The notes: a model not told the origin generated them from the sequence alone. Numbered from the stretch's first letter, positions 9,485-20,716 are shown. The stretch is 64,000 nucleotides of DNA from Mycobacterium colombiense CECT 3035 (GCF_002105755.1 NZ_CP020821.1:5084001-5148000), one strand, 5' to 3'. Numbers and translations are program-made.

Positions 9485-12290
9485 GTGACCATGTTCACCC
9501 GCCCGACCAACCCGGTCGAGGCGGATGTCGTCGAGACCGCGCCGAAGCCCGGCGCCGGGGCCGCGCCGACCAAACGCCCGCCGACCTGGTCGCTGAGCAA
9601 CTGGCCGGTGCGCTGGAAGGTGCTGGCGATCGTGCTGGTTCCGCTGGTTCTGGCGACGGTGTTCGGGGTGCTGCGCATCCACGGCGCCATGGCCAACGCG
9701 GCCGGGCTGCGGCTCGCCGCCACCCGGGCCGACGTGGTGCCGGTGATCACCAAGTACATGTCGGCGCTGGACGTCGCGCTGCTGGCCAGCTCCACCGGGC
9801 GAGACGTCGACGGGGCCAAGAAGAACTACGAGGCGCGCAAGGGCGAACTGCAGGCCAGGCTGGACGACACCGACGTCAGCGACGACGTCCGCTCCGGGGT
9901 GAACAACCTGCTCGACGGTGGCCAGATGCTGGTGAGCAAGGCCGCCGACCCGGCCCTGGGTTTGCGGGAGCGGGTGACGCTCTACGCGCCCATCCTGCTC
10001 ACGGCCGAAGACGTCATCAACGCCTCGGTGCGAGTCGACGACGAGAAGATCCGGGCGCAGGCGCAGGGCCTGAGCCGGGCCGTGGGCGCCCGCGGGCAGA
10101 TGACGATGCAGAAGATCCTGGTCACCCGCGGGGCCGACCTTCCCGAGCCCCAGCTGCGCACCTCGATGGCCACGCTGGCGGGCACCGAGCCGTCGACGCT
10201 GTTCGGCATGAGCGAGGTGCTGGGCGCCGGATCGCCGGAGGCCAAGACGCTGCAGCAGCAGATGGTCAGCCGGATGGCGATCATGTCCGACCCCGCCAGC
10301 GTGCTCGTCGACAACCCCGACCTGCTGCGTTCGATCCAGACCACCGACGACATCGCCGACCAGGTCATCAAGAACACCACCGGTTCGGTGACCAGGACGG
10401 TGCACGCCCGGGCCGCCGAGCGGCGCTCGGCCGCGATCCTGGACATGGTCCTGGTGCTCGGCGCAATCGTGATCGCGCTCGCGGTGGTGCTGCTGGTGGC
10501 GCGCGCCCTGGTGCGGCCGCTGCGCATCCTGCGTGACGGCGCCCTCAAGGTCGCCCACACCGATCTCGAGGAGGAGGTCGCGCTGGTGAAAGCCGGTGGG
10601 GCCGAACCGATTCCGACCCCGCTTCCGGTGTACACCACCGAGGAGATCGGCCAGGTCGCCCACGCGGTCGACGAGCTGCATACCCAGGCCCTGCTGCTGG
10701 CCGGCGACGAGGCGCGGTTGCGGCTGCTGGTCAACGACATGTTCGAGACCATGTCGCGGCGCAGCCGGACGCTGGTGGACCAGCAGCTGGCGCTCATCGA
10801 CCGGCTGGAGCGCAACGAGGACGACCCCGAACGCCTGGACAGCCTGTTCCGCCTCGACCACCTGGCGGCGCGGCTGCGCCGCAACAGCGCCAACCTGCTG
10901 GTGCTGGCGGGCGCGCAGCTCGCCCGCGACCAGCGCGACCCGGTGCCGCTGGCCACCGTGATCAACGCCGCGGTGTCCGAGGTCGAGGACTACCGCCGCG
11001 TCGAGCTCGCCGGGCTGCCCGAGTGCGAGCTGATCGGCTCCGCCGCGGGCGGGGCGATCCATCTGTTCGCCGAGCTGATCGACAACGCCCTGCGCTACTC
11101 GCCGCCGACGACCTCCGCCCGGATCTCGGCGTCGCGCGGCGGCGACGGGGGAGTCGTGGTGCGGATCGCCGACGCCGGTCTGGGGATGAACGACACCGAC
11201 CGGCGGATGGCCAACATGCGGCTGCAGGCCGGCGGCGACGTCACCCCCGACAACGCCCGGCACATGGGTCTTTTCGTCGTCGGCCGGATCGCGTCCCTGC
11301 ACGGCATCCGGGTGGGGCTGCGCGGCCCCGCGGCCAACGAGTCGGGCTCGGGCACCACCGCCGAGATCTACCTGCCGCCGACGGTGCTCGCCGGCCGGGC
11401 GGTCGCCGACTCGCCGGCGCCCCGACACATCCGCGCGGTCTCCTCGCCGAGCGCCAAGCTCGCCAGCGCGACCGCCGCCCCGCCGAGGACGCCGGGCGCG
11501 ACGACGGCACGCTCGAGCCCGCGGACGCCACCGGCCCGTCGGTGACGTTGCTGCCGCGCCGCAACCCCGGTTCCAGCGGCATCACCGAAGTTCCCGCGGT
11601 GCCCGCCCCGGCCGCCGAAGAACAGCCCCGCCGCCAGCGCCGCGAGCTGGCCACGCCCTGGTGGGAGAACGCCGCCGCGCCGGCGCGCGCCCCCGAGCCG
11701 AAGCCCGCCCCGAGCCCGAGCCGGCGCCCGCCCAGCCGGCCCGGGCGGCGTCGGACACGTCGGCCTTCTTCTCCGCGCGCGCCCGGGAGGCCGACAGCCG
11801 CACGCAGTCCCGGCAGGACCGGCCGGCCCCGGTGGCGTCGATCCCGCCGGCCCCGAAGGCCCCGGCGGGCCCGGCCGACGACGACGTCATCTACCGGCGG
11901 ATGCTGTCGGAGATGCTCGGCGACCCGCACGACCTGGTCAACAGCCCCGACCTGGACTGGCAGTCGGTCTGGGACCGCGGCTGGACGCTGGCGGCCGCGG
12001 CGGAAGACAAGCCCGTCGAGGAGCACACCACCGACCACGGCCTGCCGGTGCGCACGCCGGGCGCGCGGCTGGTGCCCGGCGGCGCCAACGGCGGCGAGCG
12101 GGACGAGCCGGCCGAGCCGGACCAGGGCCTGAACGGACGATCGCCGTCGCACCGGGAGCCGCAGCACGCGGCCGCCGGACCCCTGGCCCGGGACCCCGAG
12201 GCGGTTCGCGCCTCGTTCAGTAACCATTTCGGTGGCGTGCGCACCGGACGCTCCCACGCCCGTGAAACCGATCAAGGATCCGACGAATAA
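9485..12290 (+). pseudogene. Conservon sensor histidine kinase-like protein (Rv3365c-like), frameshifted in its C-terminal tail
   Basis: First gene of a Cvn-type operon. The N-terminal third has a transmembrane segment near residues 38-58, an extracytoplasmic nitrate/nitrite-sensor-like domain and a second membrane segment near 320-340. A HAMP-like region and an ATPase domain follow (ELIDNALRYSPPTTS; ADAGLGM; GLFVVGRIA). The kinase core is in one frame to TGA 11545, but the conserved tail continues in a second frame (about 11480-11710) and a third (about 11711 to TAA 12290, VIYRRMLSEMLGDPHDLV). Each break fits one C missing from a C-run (11478-11481 and 11708-11711). The tail stop overlaps the next ATG by one base. 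Start GTG 9485, or ATG 9491. Confidence 0.86.
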
Positions 12291-12697
12291 TGACCTCCCC
12301 CGACAACTCCCTGGACTGGCTGGTGACCAGGTTCGCCCGCGAGGTCCCCGGCGTCGCGCACGCGCTGCTGGTGTCCGTCGACGGGTTGCCCATCGCGGCC
12401 AGCGAGCATCTTCCGCGCGAGCGCGCCGACCAGCTGGCCGCGGTGGCCTCCGGGCTGGCCAGCCTGGCGACCGGGGCCGCGCAGCTGTTCGAGGGCGGCC
12501 AGGTGCTGCAGTCGGTGGTCGAGATGCAGAACGGCTACCTGTTGTTGATGCGGGTCGGGGACGGCTCGCACCTGGCGACGCTGGCCGGCGCGTCGTGCGA
12601 CATCGGTCAGATCGGCTATGAGATGGCCGTCCTCGTCGAACGGGTTGGCGGCGTGGTGCAGTCGACCCGCCGGTCGGCCGTGCAGCAGCACTCGTGA
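12290..12697 (+). CDS. Roadblock/LC7 domain protein of the conservon (Rv3364c-like)
   Basis: 135-residue single-domain roadblock/LC7 protein, the CvnB component. The family pattern is clear: [32 protein letters not shown] at the N terminus (residues 5-36) and the closing helix [16 protein letters not shown]. Such proteins bind the small GTPase of the same operon and act on the membrane sensor. The start overlaps the sensor stop (TAATG), so translation is probably coupled. Confidence 0.92.
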   Translation: MTSPDNSLDWLVTRFAREVPGVAHALLVSVDGLPIAASEHLPRERADQLAAVASGLASLATGAAQLFEGGQVLQSVVEMQNGYLLLMRVGDGSHLATLAGASCDIGQIGYEMAVLVERVGGVVQSTRRSAVQQHS

Positions 12698-12703
12698 GCC
12701 GCG

Positions 12704-13078
12704 ATGGACACCCCGCAGAACTGGCCGGCACACCGTAAGGGGAACCTGGTCCGTCCGTACACCCTGACGTCCGGGCGCACCGACACCAAGGTGGACCTTC
12801 CCCTGGAGGCGCCGATCCAGACCCTGCAGGCCGGCCTGACGCACCGGTGGCCGCCCAACGACGCGCGGGGCAGAATCATCCAACTGTGCGTCGAGCACCC
12901 GTCGGTCGCCGAAATCTCGGCCCGGCTGGACCTTCCGCTCGGCGTCGCGCGCGTCCTGGTCGGGGATCTGGTGCTGTCCGGCTACCTTCGAGTGCATAAG
13001 ACGTTGTCCGAGCGTTCCACCAGAGATGAGCGCCACGAACTCATAGGAAGGACCCTGCGTGGCTTACGCGCCCTCTGA
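12704..13078 (+). CDS. DUF742 protein of the conservon (Rv3363c-like)
   Basis: 124-residue DUF742 protein, the CvnC component, predicted winged-helix-like. LVRPYTLTSGRTD is at residues 16-28 and the helix-turn-helix-like stretch EHPSVAEISARLDLPLGVARVLVGDLVLSG is near 66-95. Its biochemical role is unknown, although it is invariably encoded between roadblock and GTPase genes. It begins 7 bases after the roadblock gene and its last 20 bases overlap the GTPase gene. Confidence 0.9.
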   Translation: MDTPQNWPAHRKGNLVRPYTLTSGRTDTKVDLPLEAPIQTLQAGLTHRWPPNDARGRIIQLCVEHPSVAEISARLDLPLGVARVLVGDLVLSGYLRVHKTLSERSTRDERHELIGRTLRGLRAL

Positions 13079-13646
13079 CGTGCAGGCCGATTCCGCCGCC
13101 CACGCGTCGACCAAGATCGTGATCGCCGGCGGATTCGGGGCCGGCAAGACCACCTTCGTGGGGGCGGTGTCGGAGATCATGCCGCTGCGCACCGAGGCGA
13201 TGCTGACCGACGCTTCGACCGGCGTCGACGCGCTGGAGGCCACCCCGGACAAGCGGACCACCACCGTCGCAATGGATTTCGGCCGGATCACCCTGGCCGA
13301 GGACCTGGTGCTCTACCTGTTCGGCACGCCGGGGCAGCGCCGCTTCTGGTTCATGTGGGACGACCTGGTGCGCGGCGCGATCGGAGCGGTGGTGCTGGTC
13401 GACTGCCGGCGGCTGCAGGACAGCTTCGCCGCGGTCGACTTCTTCGAGCACCGCAACCTGCCGTTCCTCATCGCGGTCAACGAGTTCGACGGCGCCCCCC
13501 GCTACCCGGTGGCCGAGGTCCGCGAGGCGCTGACCCTGCCGCCGCACATCCCGGTGATCAGCATCGACGCCAGGGATCGCCGGTCGGCGACCGACGCCCT
13601 GATCGCGGTCAGCGAATACGCCCTGGCCAGCCTGTCGGCCAATTGA
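13059..13646 (+). CDS. mfpB: Conservon small GTPase (Rv3362c / MfpB-like)
   Basis: 195-residue Ras-like GTPase, CvnD type, starting at GTG 13059. The P-loop is GGFGAGKTT (about residues 21-29), the switch II region is FGTPGQRRFWF, and the guanine-specificity motif appears as NEFD. In M. smegmatis the equivalent protein works with MfpA in protecting gyrase from quinolones. Its TGA overlaps the TTG start of mfpA (TTGA), consistent with tight co-expression. Confidence 0.92.
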   Translation: MAYAPSDVQADSAAHASTKIVIAGGFGAGKTTFVGAVSEIMPLRTEAMLTDASTGVDALEATPDKRTTTVAMDFGRITLAEDLVLYLFGTPGQRRFWFMWDDLVRGAIGAVVLVDCRRLQDSFAAVDFFEHRNLPFLIAVNEFDGAPRYPVAEVREALTLPPHIPVISIDARDRRSATDALIAVSEYALASLSAN

Positions 13647-14206
13647 CCACGCGGTGGGTCGACCAGGAATTCGAGGGCCACGACTTCACCGACGACGACC
13701 TCAGCCGGCTGCAGACCGAGCGGGTCGTGTTCACCGAATGCAACTTCGGCGGCGCCAACCTCGCCGAGTCGCAGCACCGCGGTTCGGCCTTCCGTAACTG
13801 CACCTTCCGGCGGACGTCGTTGTGGCACAGCACCTTTGCACAGTGCAGCATGCTCGGCTCGGTGTTCGTGCAGTGCCGGCTGCGGCCGATCACGTTCGAC
13901 GAGGTCGACTTCACGCTCGCCGTGCTCGGCGGCATCGACCTGCGCGGCGTGGACCTGAGCGGCTGCCGGCTGCGGGAAACCAGCCTGGTGGAGGCCGACC
14001 TGCGCAAGGCCGTGCTGCGCGGTGCGGACCTGCGCGGCGCGCGGACCACCGGCACCCGCCTGGACGACGCGGACCTGCGCGGCAGCACCGTGGACCCGAC
14101 GCTGTGGACGACGGCCTCGCTGGCCGGCGCCCGCGTCGACGTCGACCAGGCCGTCGCGTTCGCGCTCGCCCACGGGCTGCGCCTGGACGGGGGCCCGGCC
14201 GGCTGA
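13643..14206 (+). CDS. mfpA: Pentapeptide-repeat DNA-gyrase-binding protein MfpA
   Basis: 187-residue pentapeptide-repeat protein, nearly the length of M. tuberculosis MfpA (183). It is built of A(D/N)LXX-type repeats, for example ADLRKAVLRGADLRGARTTG, forming a right-handed beta-helix that mimics B-form DNA and binds gyrase. The start is TTG 13643 inside the GTPase stop; no ATG or GTG in frame gives the conserved N terminus (TTRWVDQEFEGHDF). It is the last gene of the five-gene operon. It converges on the FHA-ABC gene, 19 bases away. Confidence 0.92.
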   Translation: MTTRWVDQEFEGHDFTDDDLSRLQTERVVFTECNFGGANLAESQHRGSAFRNCTFRRTSLWHSTFAQCSMLGSVFVQCRLRPITFDEVDFTLAVLGGIDLRGVDLSGCRLRETSLVEADLRKAVLRGADLRGARTTGTRLDDADLRGSTVDPTLWTTASLAGARVDVDQAVAFALAHGLRLDGGPAG

Positions 14207-14225
14207 GCCGTCACCGGCCGATCGT

Positions 14226-16787
14226 TCAGCGGGTGAGCCGGATGCGCCACCGCACCAGCGCCGGGTAGGCGACGGTCAGCAGCGCGAGCATGCCCATGTC
14301 GAAAAGCCAGGCCGCAGGCGTGTGCTGGAAGTGGCTGTCCCGCGGGCTCTGCGGGCCGGGCGACACCGCCCACAGGTCGACCGTCGACCCCTGCGCCGCG
14401 TACCCCCACCGGGAGGGCACCAGCCAGGACAGCTGGTCGAGGAAGATCCGGTGGGTGACCGGCACCATGCCGCCGGAGAGCACCATCTGCATCATCAGCG
14501 ACACCACCAGCAGCGGCATGATCTGCTCGTTCGAGCGCGCCAGCGCCGAGAGCAACAGGCCCAGCATCGCCGCGGCCACACACGTCGCGGCGACCCCGGC
14601 GAACAGCTCCAGGGTGGCGTTCCCGAGCAGCACCGCAGGACGCGTCGGCGGCCCCTTGCCCACCACCACGATGGCCGTGGCGATGGCCGCCTGAATGACG
14701 GCGAACGTGCTGAACACCGCGACCTTGGCCAGCAGGTAGGCCGTGCTCGACAGGCCGACCGCCTGTTCGCGCCGGAAGATGGGCCGCTCACCGATCAGGT
14801 CGCGGATGGTCAGTGCGGTACCCATGAACGCGGCCGCCATGGTGAGCAGGGTCAGGATCATCCCGGCCTCACCGGCCGATTCACTCACCGGGTCGGCGTA
14901 GCCGAAACCGACGCTGCCGGGCACGGTCAGTGACAGCGCGCCCATCACGAACGGCAGCACCGCCAGGAACAGGAAGTAGGCACGGTCGGAGACCACCAGC
15001 CGGACCTGGCGGCGGGCGATCGTGGAGAACTGGCGGCGCTTGCTGGTGCGCGCCGGGACGCCCAGCTCCGCCGGCGCCTCGGTGCGGGTGGGCGGCGGCG
15101 GTCTGTTCTGGGCCAGGAAGCGGCGGTTGGCCTCGTCGGGGTTGGCGCCCACCTTGGCGAAGATGTGCGCCCAGTTGGTGGTGCCCATGGCCGCGCCGAT
15201 CTGGCCGGGCGGGCCGAGGTACGCCGTCTTGCCGCCGGGCGCCATCAGCAGCACTTGGTCGCAGACGTCGAGGTAGGTCAGCGAGTGCGTCACCACCAGC
15301 ACCACGCGGCCGGCGTCGGCGAGTTGCCGCAGCATGGTCATGACCTGCAGATCCAGCGCCGGGTCCAGGCCGGAGGTCGGCTCGTCGAGGATCAGCAGCG
15401 ACGGTCCGGTCAGCAGTTCCAGGGCCACCGACGCCCGCTTGCGCTGGCCGCCGGACAGGTTGTCGACCCGGGTGTTCGCGTGCTCGGTCAGGCCCAGCTC
15501 GTCGAGGACCTGGGCGACCACCTGCTCGCGGTCGGACTTACTGGTGTCGGGCGGCAGGCGCAGCTCGGCGGCGTAGCCCAGCGCCTGGCTGACCGTCAGC
15601 TGCCGGTGCACGACGTCGTCCTGCGGGACCATCCCGATCCTGGTGCGCAGCGAGGCGTACTCGGTGTGGATGTTGTGGCCCTCGAAGGTGACCGAGCCCG
15701 ACGACGGGCTGGCGTACCCGGCGATCAGCCGGGACAGCGTCGTCTTGCCCGCGCCCGACCCGCCGATCAGCGCGGTCAGCGTGCCGGGCCGCGCGACGAA
15801 CGAGATCCGCTCCAGCAGGTTCTTGCCGTCGACGCCGAAGTTGACCTCGCGCACCTCCAGGCCGCCGGCCCGGGTCGCCGCCTCCTGGCGGCGAACCAGC
15901 ACGCCGTTGTGGAACACCAGGTCGACGTTGCCGATCGTCACCACGTCGCCGTCGGACAGCGCCGCGGACCCCACCCTGACGCCGTTGACGAAGGTGCCGT
16001 TGCTGCTGTTCGCGTCGCGGATCTCGGCGCCCGTCGCGGTCGGGTTCAGGAAGGCGTGATGGCGCGAGGCCAGCACGTCGGGCACGACGATGTCGTTGTT
16101 GAGCGCGCGCCCGATCCACGCGGTGCGGCCGGGCTGCGGCCGGAGCTCGGAGTCGGATCCCGGGACGCCGGCCCAGGTGGTCGGGAATTCACCGGCTCGG
16201 CCGGCCTGGGTGGGCGGGTTCAGCGCGGCGGAGTGTGGCCCGGACTGCGGTGCGGCGCGGGTCGCGGGGTCGGGCGGGACGTTCGGGGCGGCGGACCGGC
16301 GCTGGGCGTCGCGCCGGGGAAAGGGGCGCGGCGGCGCGGGCGGCCGAGGGGGCGGCGCGACCGGGCGGGACGCCGCCGTCGCCGGGTGCGGACCGGTGGC
16401 CGGCGGCGGTGCGGCGGGCCGCGCGGTGATGACGGGGAACGACTTGGTGGTCGGCGGAAGCAGGCCGACGCTGCCCGTGTGCTGGCCGACCTTGAAGGTG
16501 ATCCGGGGGCCGTCGGGTTTGCCGATGTTGATCGTCTGGCCGTCGTGGATGTCGACGACCGGCACCCGCTGGCCGTCCAGGTACACGCCATTGAGCGAGT
16601 TGTTGTCGACGGCCCGCCACCGCCCCTGATCGAAGCGCAGCAGCACGTGCGCGCGGGCGATCAGCGGGTGCGCCACGCGCAGGTCGGCGCGCAGGTCGCT
16701 GCCCACGACCACGTCGCGGCCGGCGGCGAAACTACCTTCGGAGCGGTCAGATCGAGCCGTCAGCACGGGCTGCTCAGGTCGAGTCAT
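14226..16787 (-). CDS. FHA-domain ABC transporter, Rv1747-like, paralogue 1
   Basis: 853-residue fusion of two FHA domains, an ATPase and a permease. FHA1 spans about residues 10-95 (LRVAHPLIARAHVLLRF), followed by a Pro/Arg-rich linker. FHA2 spans about 200-300 (VLASRHHAFLNP, NSSNGTFVNG). The ABC domain has Walker A GGSGAGKTTLS, signature LSGGQRKRAS and Walker B LLILDEPTSGLDP. A six-helix ABC2 permease fills the last ~250 residues. Rv1747 is an exporter whose FHA domains bind PknF-phosphorylated threonines; phospho-regulation here is inferred. ATG 16787 is used; GTG 16790 is one codon upstream. Intact, 33 bases downstream of paralogue 2. Confidence 0.9.
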   Translation of the reverse strand: MTRPEQPVLTARSDRSEGSFAAGRDVVVGSDLRADLRVAHPLIARAHVLLRFDQGRWRAVDNNSLNGVYLDGQRVPVVDIHDGQTINIGKPDGPRITFKVGQHTGSVGLLPPTTKSFPVITARPAAPPPATGPHPATAASRPVAPPPRPPAPPRPFPRRDAQRRSAAPNVPPDPATRAAPQSGPHSAALNPPTQAGRAGEFPTTWAGVPGSDSELRPQPGRTAWIGRALNNDIVVPDVLASRHHAFLNPTATGAEIRDANSSNGTFVNGVRVGSAALSDGDVVTIGNVDLVFHNGVLVRRQEAATRAGGLEVREVNFGVDGKNLLERISFVARPGTLTALIGGSGAGKTTLSRLIAGYASPSSGSVTFEGHNIHTEYASLRTRIGMVPQDDVVHRQLTVSQALGYAAELRLPPDTSKSDREQVVAQVLDELGLTEHANTRVDNLSGGQRKRASVALELLTGPSLLILDEPTSGLDPALDLQVMTMLRQLADAGRVVLVVTHSLTYLDVCDQVLLMAPGGKTAYLGPPGQIGAAMGTTNWAHIFAKVGANPDEANRRFLAQNRPPPPTRTEAPAELGVPARTSKRRQFSTIARRQVRLVVSDRAYFLFLAVLPFVMGALSLTVPGSVGFGYADPVSESAGEAGMILTLLTMAAAFMGTALTIRDLIGERPIFRREQAVGLSSTAYLLAKVAVFSTFAVIQAAIATAIVVVGKGPPTRPAVLLGNATLELFAGVAATCVAAAMLGLLLSALARSNEQIMPLLVVSLMMQMVLSGGMVPVTHRIFLDQLSWLVPSRWGYAAQGSTVDLWAVSPGPQSPRDSHFQHTPAAWLFDMGMLALLTVAYPALVRWRIRLTR

Positions 16788-16823
16788 CACATCCAGGTTG
16801 GGGGTCGAGGTTGGGGCGTCGGC

Positions 16824-19471
16824 CTAGCGTTTCAGCCGGATATGCCAGCGGACGAAGCCGGTGTAGCCGATCGACAGCGCGGCGAGCATGAACATGTCGA
16901 ACACGAAGATGTGCTTGGAGTGCTGCCAGATCGGGTCGTTGGTCGGGATCTGCTTGACCTTCACCAGCGACGGGAAGTCGATCGAGGACGCGCCCGCCGC
17001 GTAGCCCCACCGGGCCGGCGTCAGCCACGCCATCTGTTCGAGGCCGATGCGCTGATACACCGGGATCATGCCGCTGGAGAACACCAGCTGGGACATGATC
17101 GACACCACCAGCAGCGGCATGATCTGCTCGTTGGACTGCGCCAGGGCCGACAGCAGCAGGCCCAGCATGGCCGACGCCACGCAGGTGCCCGCGACGGTGA
17201 CGAACAGCGAGAAGGTGGAGTTGCCGAAGAATTGGGGATGGGCCGTCGGCGCGCCCTTACCCAGCCGCACGATGATCGTCGCGATCGCCGCCTGGCCGGT
17301 GGCGAAGACGCAGAACACCGCGATCTTGGCCAGCAGGTAGGCGGTGGTGGACAGGCCGACCGCCTGTTCTCGGCGGAAGATGGCGCGCTCGCCGATCAGG
17401 TCGCGGATGGTCAGCGCGGTGCCCATGAAGACGGCGCCGATATTCAGCAGCACCATGATGTACTGCGGCTGCGTCGGCGCCGGGCCCATCGGGTCGGCCG
17501 GGCCGAGGCCCGGGTGCGGGCCCTTCACCGTCAGCGACAACGCGCCGATGAGGAACGGCAGGATCGCCAGGAAGATCGTGTAACCGCGGTCGGACACGAC
17601 GAGGCGGACCTGGCGCCGCGCGATCGTGGACAGCTGCCGGAACAGGTCGGTCTGCGGTGGTTCGCCCAGATCCGCCGGGCTCTCCGGGGTGGGTGGCCGC
17701 GACGACTGCTGGTTGCGCTCCTTGAAGCGGCGGTTGGCCTCGTCCGGATCGGCACCGACCTTGGCGAAGATGTCGGCCCAGTTGCGCGTCCCCAAGGCGG
17801 GCTCCACCTGGTCGGGCGGCCCGCAGAACGCGGTCTTGCCCCCGGGTGCGACCAGCAGGATCTGATCGCACACGTCCAGGTACGACACCGAGTGGGTCAC
17901 CACCAGCACCACGCGGCCCGCGTCGGCCAGCTGACGCAGCATCAGCATGACCTGACGGTCCAGTGCCGGGTCCAGACCCGACGTCGGCTCGTCCAGCAGC
18001 AGCAGTGACGGCTGGGTGAGCAGCTCGAGGGCGACCGAGGCGCGCTTGCGCTGACCGCCGGAGAGCTTGTCGACCCGGGTGTCGGCGTGCTGGGTCATGT
18101 CGAGTTCCTCGAGCACCTGCGCGACGACGCGGGCCCGTTCCTCTTTGCTGGTGTCCGGCGGCAGGCGCAGCTCGGCGGCGTAGTTGAGGGCCTGGTTGAC
18201 GGTCAGCTGGCGGTGCACCACGTCGTCCTGCGGGACCATCCCGATCCTGCTGCGCATGGACGCGTACTCGGTGTGGATGTTGTGGCCCTCGAAGGTCACT
18301 GTGCCCGAGGTCGGGCTGGTGTAGCCGACGATGAGCCGCGACAGGGTGGTCTTGCCGGCGCCCGACCCACCGATGATGGCGGTCAGGGTGCCGGGCCGGG
18401 CGGTCAGCGAGATGTGATCGAGCAGCTGCTTGCCGTGGTCGACGGTGTAGCAGACGGAGTTGACCTCCAGCCCGCCGGTGCGCGTCGCCGCCTCGGTGCG
18501 CCGGACCAGGCCGTCGCCGGTGAAGACCAGGTCGACGTTGCCGATGGTGACCACGTCGCCCTCGGTCAGCACCGCCGAGCCGACCCGCACGCCGTTGACG
18601 AACGTCCCGTTCACGCTGTGCGCGTCGCGGATCTCGGTACCCAGCGGCGTCTGGATCAAGAAGGCGTGGTGGCGGGAGGCCAGGACGTCCTGGATGACGA
18701 TGTCGTTGTCGGTGGCCCGGCCGATGGTCTGCGATCCGGCCGGCTTCTGGATAGCGCCGGACCGCGACGGGCGCAGCGCGTGGAACATCTTGGTCGCCAG
18801 GTTTGCCACCTCGGGCGGCTTGGCGGAGACCGGGGGGCCATCTGGGTGTGCGGGCTCCCCGAGACGGCCGGCATGTGCGCGACGGGCGGGGCGTTGTGCG
18901 GCGGTGGTGGCGCGGCGGGCGGGTACGCGGGCGGGCGTCCACCGCCGCCCCCGTACATGGTTTGGCCTGGCGAGGCTTGCCGCTGCACCGGCGCGGGCTG
19001 CGGTCGCCGCGGCGGCGCCGCCCAGCTGGGGGTGCGCCCGGGCGGCGGAGGCGGTGGGGCGACGGGTGGGGCCGGCTGCGCCGACCACGCCGCGGCCTGC
19101 GGCGGAGCCGCCACCGGGATGTTCATCGATTCGGTCCGGGGCGGGCGCCCGGCCATGCCCTGGTGGCGCCCGACGTCGAAGGTCAAAAGCGGCCCGTCGG
19201 GGTTTCCGATGTTCAGGGTCTGCCCGTCGTGGATCTCGACCACCGGCACGCGCCGGCCGTTGACGAAAGTCCCGTTGAGCGAACCGTTGTCGATGGCCAG
19301 CCACTTGCCCTGGTCGAAACGCAGCAGTAGGTGGGCACGCGAAATCAACGGGTGGGTGATACGCATGTCCGCTCGCAGATCGCGCCCGACTACTACATCG
19401 TGGCCCGCTGCGAAGGTGCGTTCCGATCCTTCGTGATGGACGGTTAGCGCTGGCGGGGCTGGTGCTGACAT
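16824..19471 (-). pseudogene. FHA-domain ABC transporter, Rv1747-like, paralogue 2, one frameshift in the linker
   Basis: Same layout as paralogue 1: FHA1 (MRITHPLISRAHLLLRF), a long Pro-rich linker, FHA2 (VLASRHHAFLIQ), Walker A GGSGAGKTTLS, LSGGQRKRAS signature, LLLDEPTSGLDPA, then a six-helix permease. The frame changes at the end of the linker, where a run of six C (minus strand; G at 18832-18837) precedes the conserved segment VSAKPPEVANLATKMF. Seven C would restore one 883-codon gene. Because both halves are well conserved, an undercalled homopolymer is likely. ATG 19471 lies 7 bases after TACAGT, suggesting a leaderless message. Confidence 0.88.
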
Positions 19472-19501
19472 CGCCACAACTGTAGCTTGCAGCCCTGTGG
19501 T

Positions 19502-20716
19502 TTAGCTCTGAGCGCCCACAGCGTCAGGCGCGCCGGTCACCACGCAGTGCGTTCGGGTGTAGATCGTCGGCATGCACTGATTGCAGTGCGTGCACGCCGA
19601 ATGCACCTGGTGGCGGGCGCCGTCGGCGGCGATCCGGTTGATCAGATCCGGCTCGGCCAGCAGCGCCCGGGCCATCGCGACGAACTCGAATCCCTCGGCC
19701 ATCGCCAGGTCCATCGTCTCCCGGGTGGTGATGCCGCCGAGCAGGATCAGCGGCATCTTCAATTCGTTGCGGAACAGCTTGGCGTCGCGCAACAGATAGG
19801 CCTCGCGGTAGGGGTATTCGCGCAGGAATTTCTTGCCCGTCATGCGCATGCCCCAGCTCAGCGGCGGCTTGAACGCCCCGGCGAACTCCTTGAGCGGCGC
19901 GTCGCCGCGGAACAGGTACATCGGGTTGACCAGCGAGCTGCCCGCGGTGAGTTCGATCGCGTCCAGGCCGCCGTCCTCCTCGAGCCACTTGGCGGTGGTC
20001 AGCGATTCCTCCGTGCTGATGCCGCCGCGGACCCCGTCCGCCATGTTCAGCTTGGCGGTCACCGCGATGGGTGTGCCCTCCTTCTCCACCGCACGCCGGA
20101 CGGCCATCACCATGCCGCGGGCGACCTTGGCGCGGTTCTGCAGCGATCCGCCGAACTCGTCGTCGCGGCGGTTGATCAGCGGGGACAGGAACGAACTCGC
20201 CAAGTAGTTGTGACCCAGGTGGATCTCGACGGCGTCGAACCCGGCCTCGATCGCCAGCCGGGCCGCGTTGGCGTGCCCGGCGATCACCTCGTCGATGTCC
20301 TCGCGGGTCGCTTTCTTGGCGAACCGCATCCCGATCGGGTTGAAGAACCGGACCGGCGCCAGCGCCTTCGCCTTATTGGACTTGGCGTTGGCCACCGGGC
20401 CGGCGTGGCCGATCTGCGCGCTGACCGCGGCGCCCTCGGCGTGGATCGCGTCGGTGAGCCGGCGGAACCCGGGCACCGCCTCGGGTCGCATCCAGATTCC
20501 GTTGCCCTCGGTGCGGCCGCCGGGGGAGACGGCGCAGTAGGCGACGGTGGTCATGCCGACCCCGCCCGCGGCCGGCAGCCGGTGGTATTCGATGAGGTCG
20601 TCGGTCACCAGCGCCTCGGGCGTGCGCGCCTCGAAGGTGGCGGACTTGATGGTGCGGTTACGCAGCGTTATCGGACCGAGCTTCGCGGGGCTGAACACGT
20701 CCGGAGGGGTAGGCAT
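19502..20716 (-). CDS. NADH:flavin oxidoreductase, old yellow enzyme family (Rv3359-like)
   Basis: 404-residue TIM-barrel FMN oxidoreductase. It has the N-terminal [19 protein letters not shown] strand, active-site region AQIGHAG, and [21 protein letters not shown], which contains the conserved HxxN/H substrate pair. A C-terminal Cys cluster (CTHCNQC) suggests relation to the iron-sulfur members, though the full second domain is absent. The start ATG 20716 is chosen over an upstream extension because family homology begins at [13 protein letters not shown]. Divergent from folD by 25 bases. Substrate unknown. Confidence 0.86.
   Translation of the reverse strand: MPTPPDVFSPAKLGPITLRNRTIKSATFEARTPEALVTDDLIEYHRLPAAGGVGMTTVAYCAVSPGGRTEGNGIWMRPEAVPGFRRLTDAIHAEGAAVSAQIGHAGPVANAKSNKAKALAPVRFFNPIGMRFAKKATREDIDEVIAGHANAARLAIEAGFDAVEIHLGHNYLASSFLSPLINRRDDEFGGSLQNRAKVARGMVMAVRRAVEKEGTPIAVTAKLNMADGVRGGISTEESLTTAKWLEEDGGLDAIELTAGSSLVNPMYLFRGDAPLKEFAGAFKPPLSWGMRMTGKKFLREYPYREAYLLRDAKLFRNELKMPLILLGGITTRETMDLAMAEGFEFVAMARALLAEPDLINRIAADGARHQVHSACTHCNQCMPTIYTRTHCVVTGAPDAVGAQS

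Noticed and set aside
15165..18008. 947-codon open frame on the plus strand across both FHA-ABC genes
   Set aside because: It is antisense to two recognised transporters and consists of Arg/Gly/His-rich sequence; a typical GC-driven shadow.
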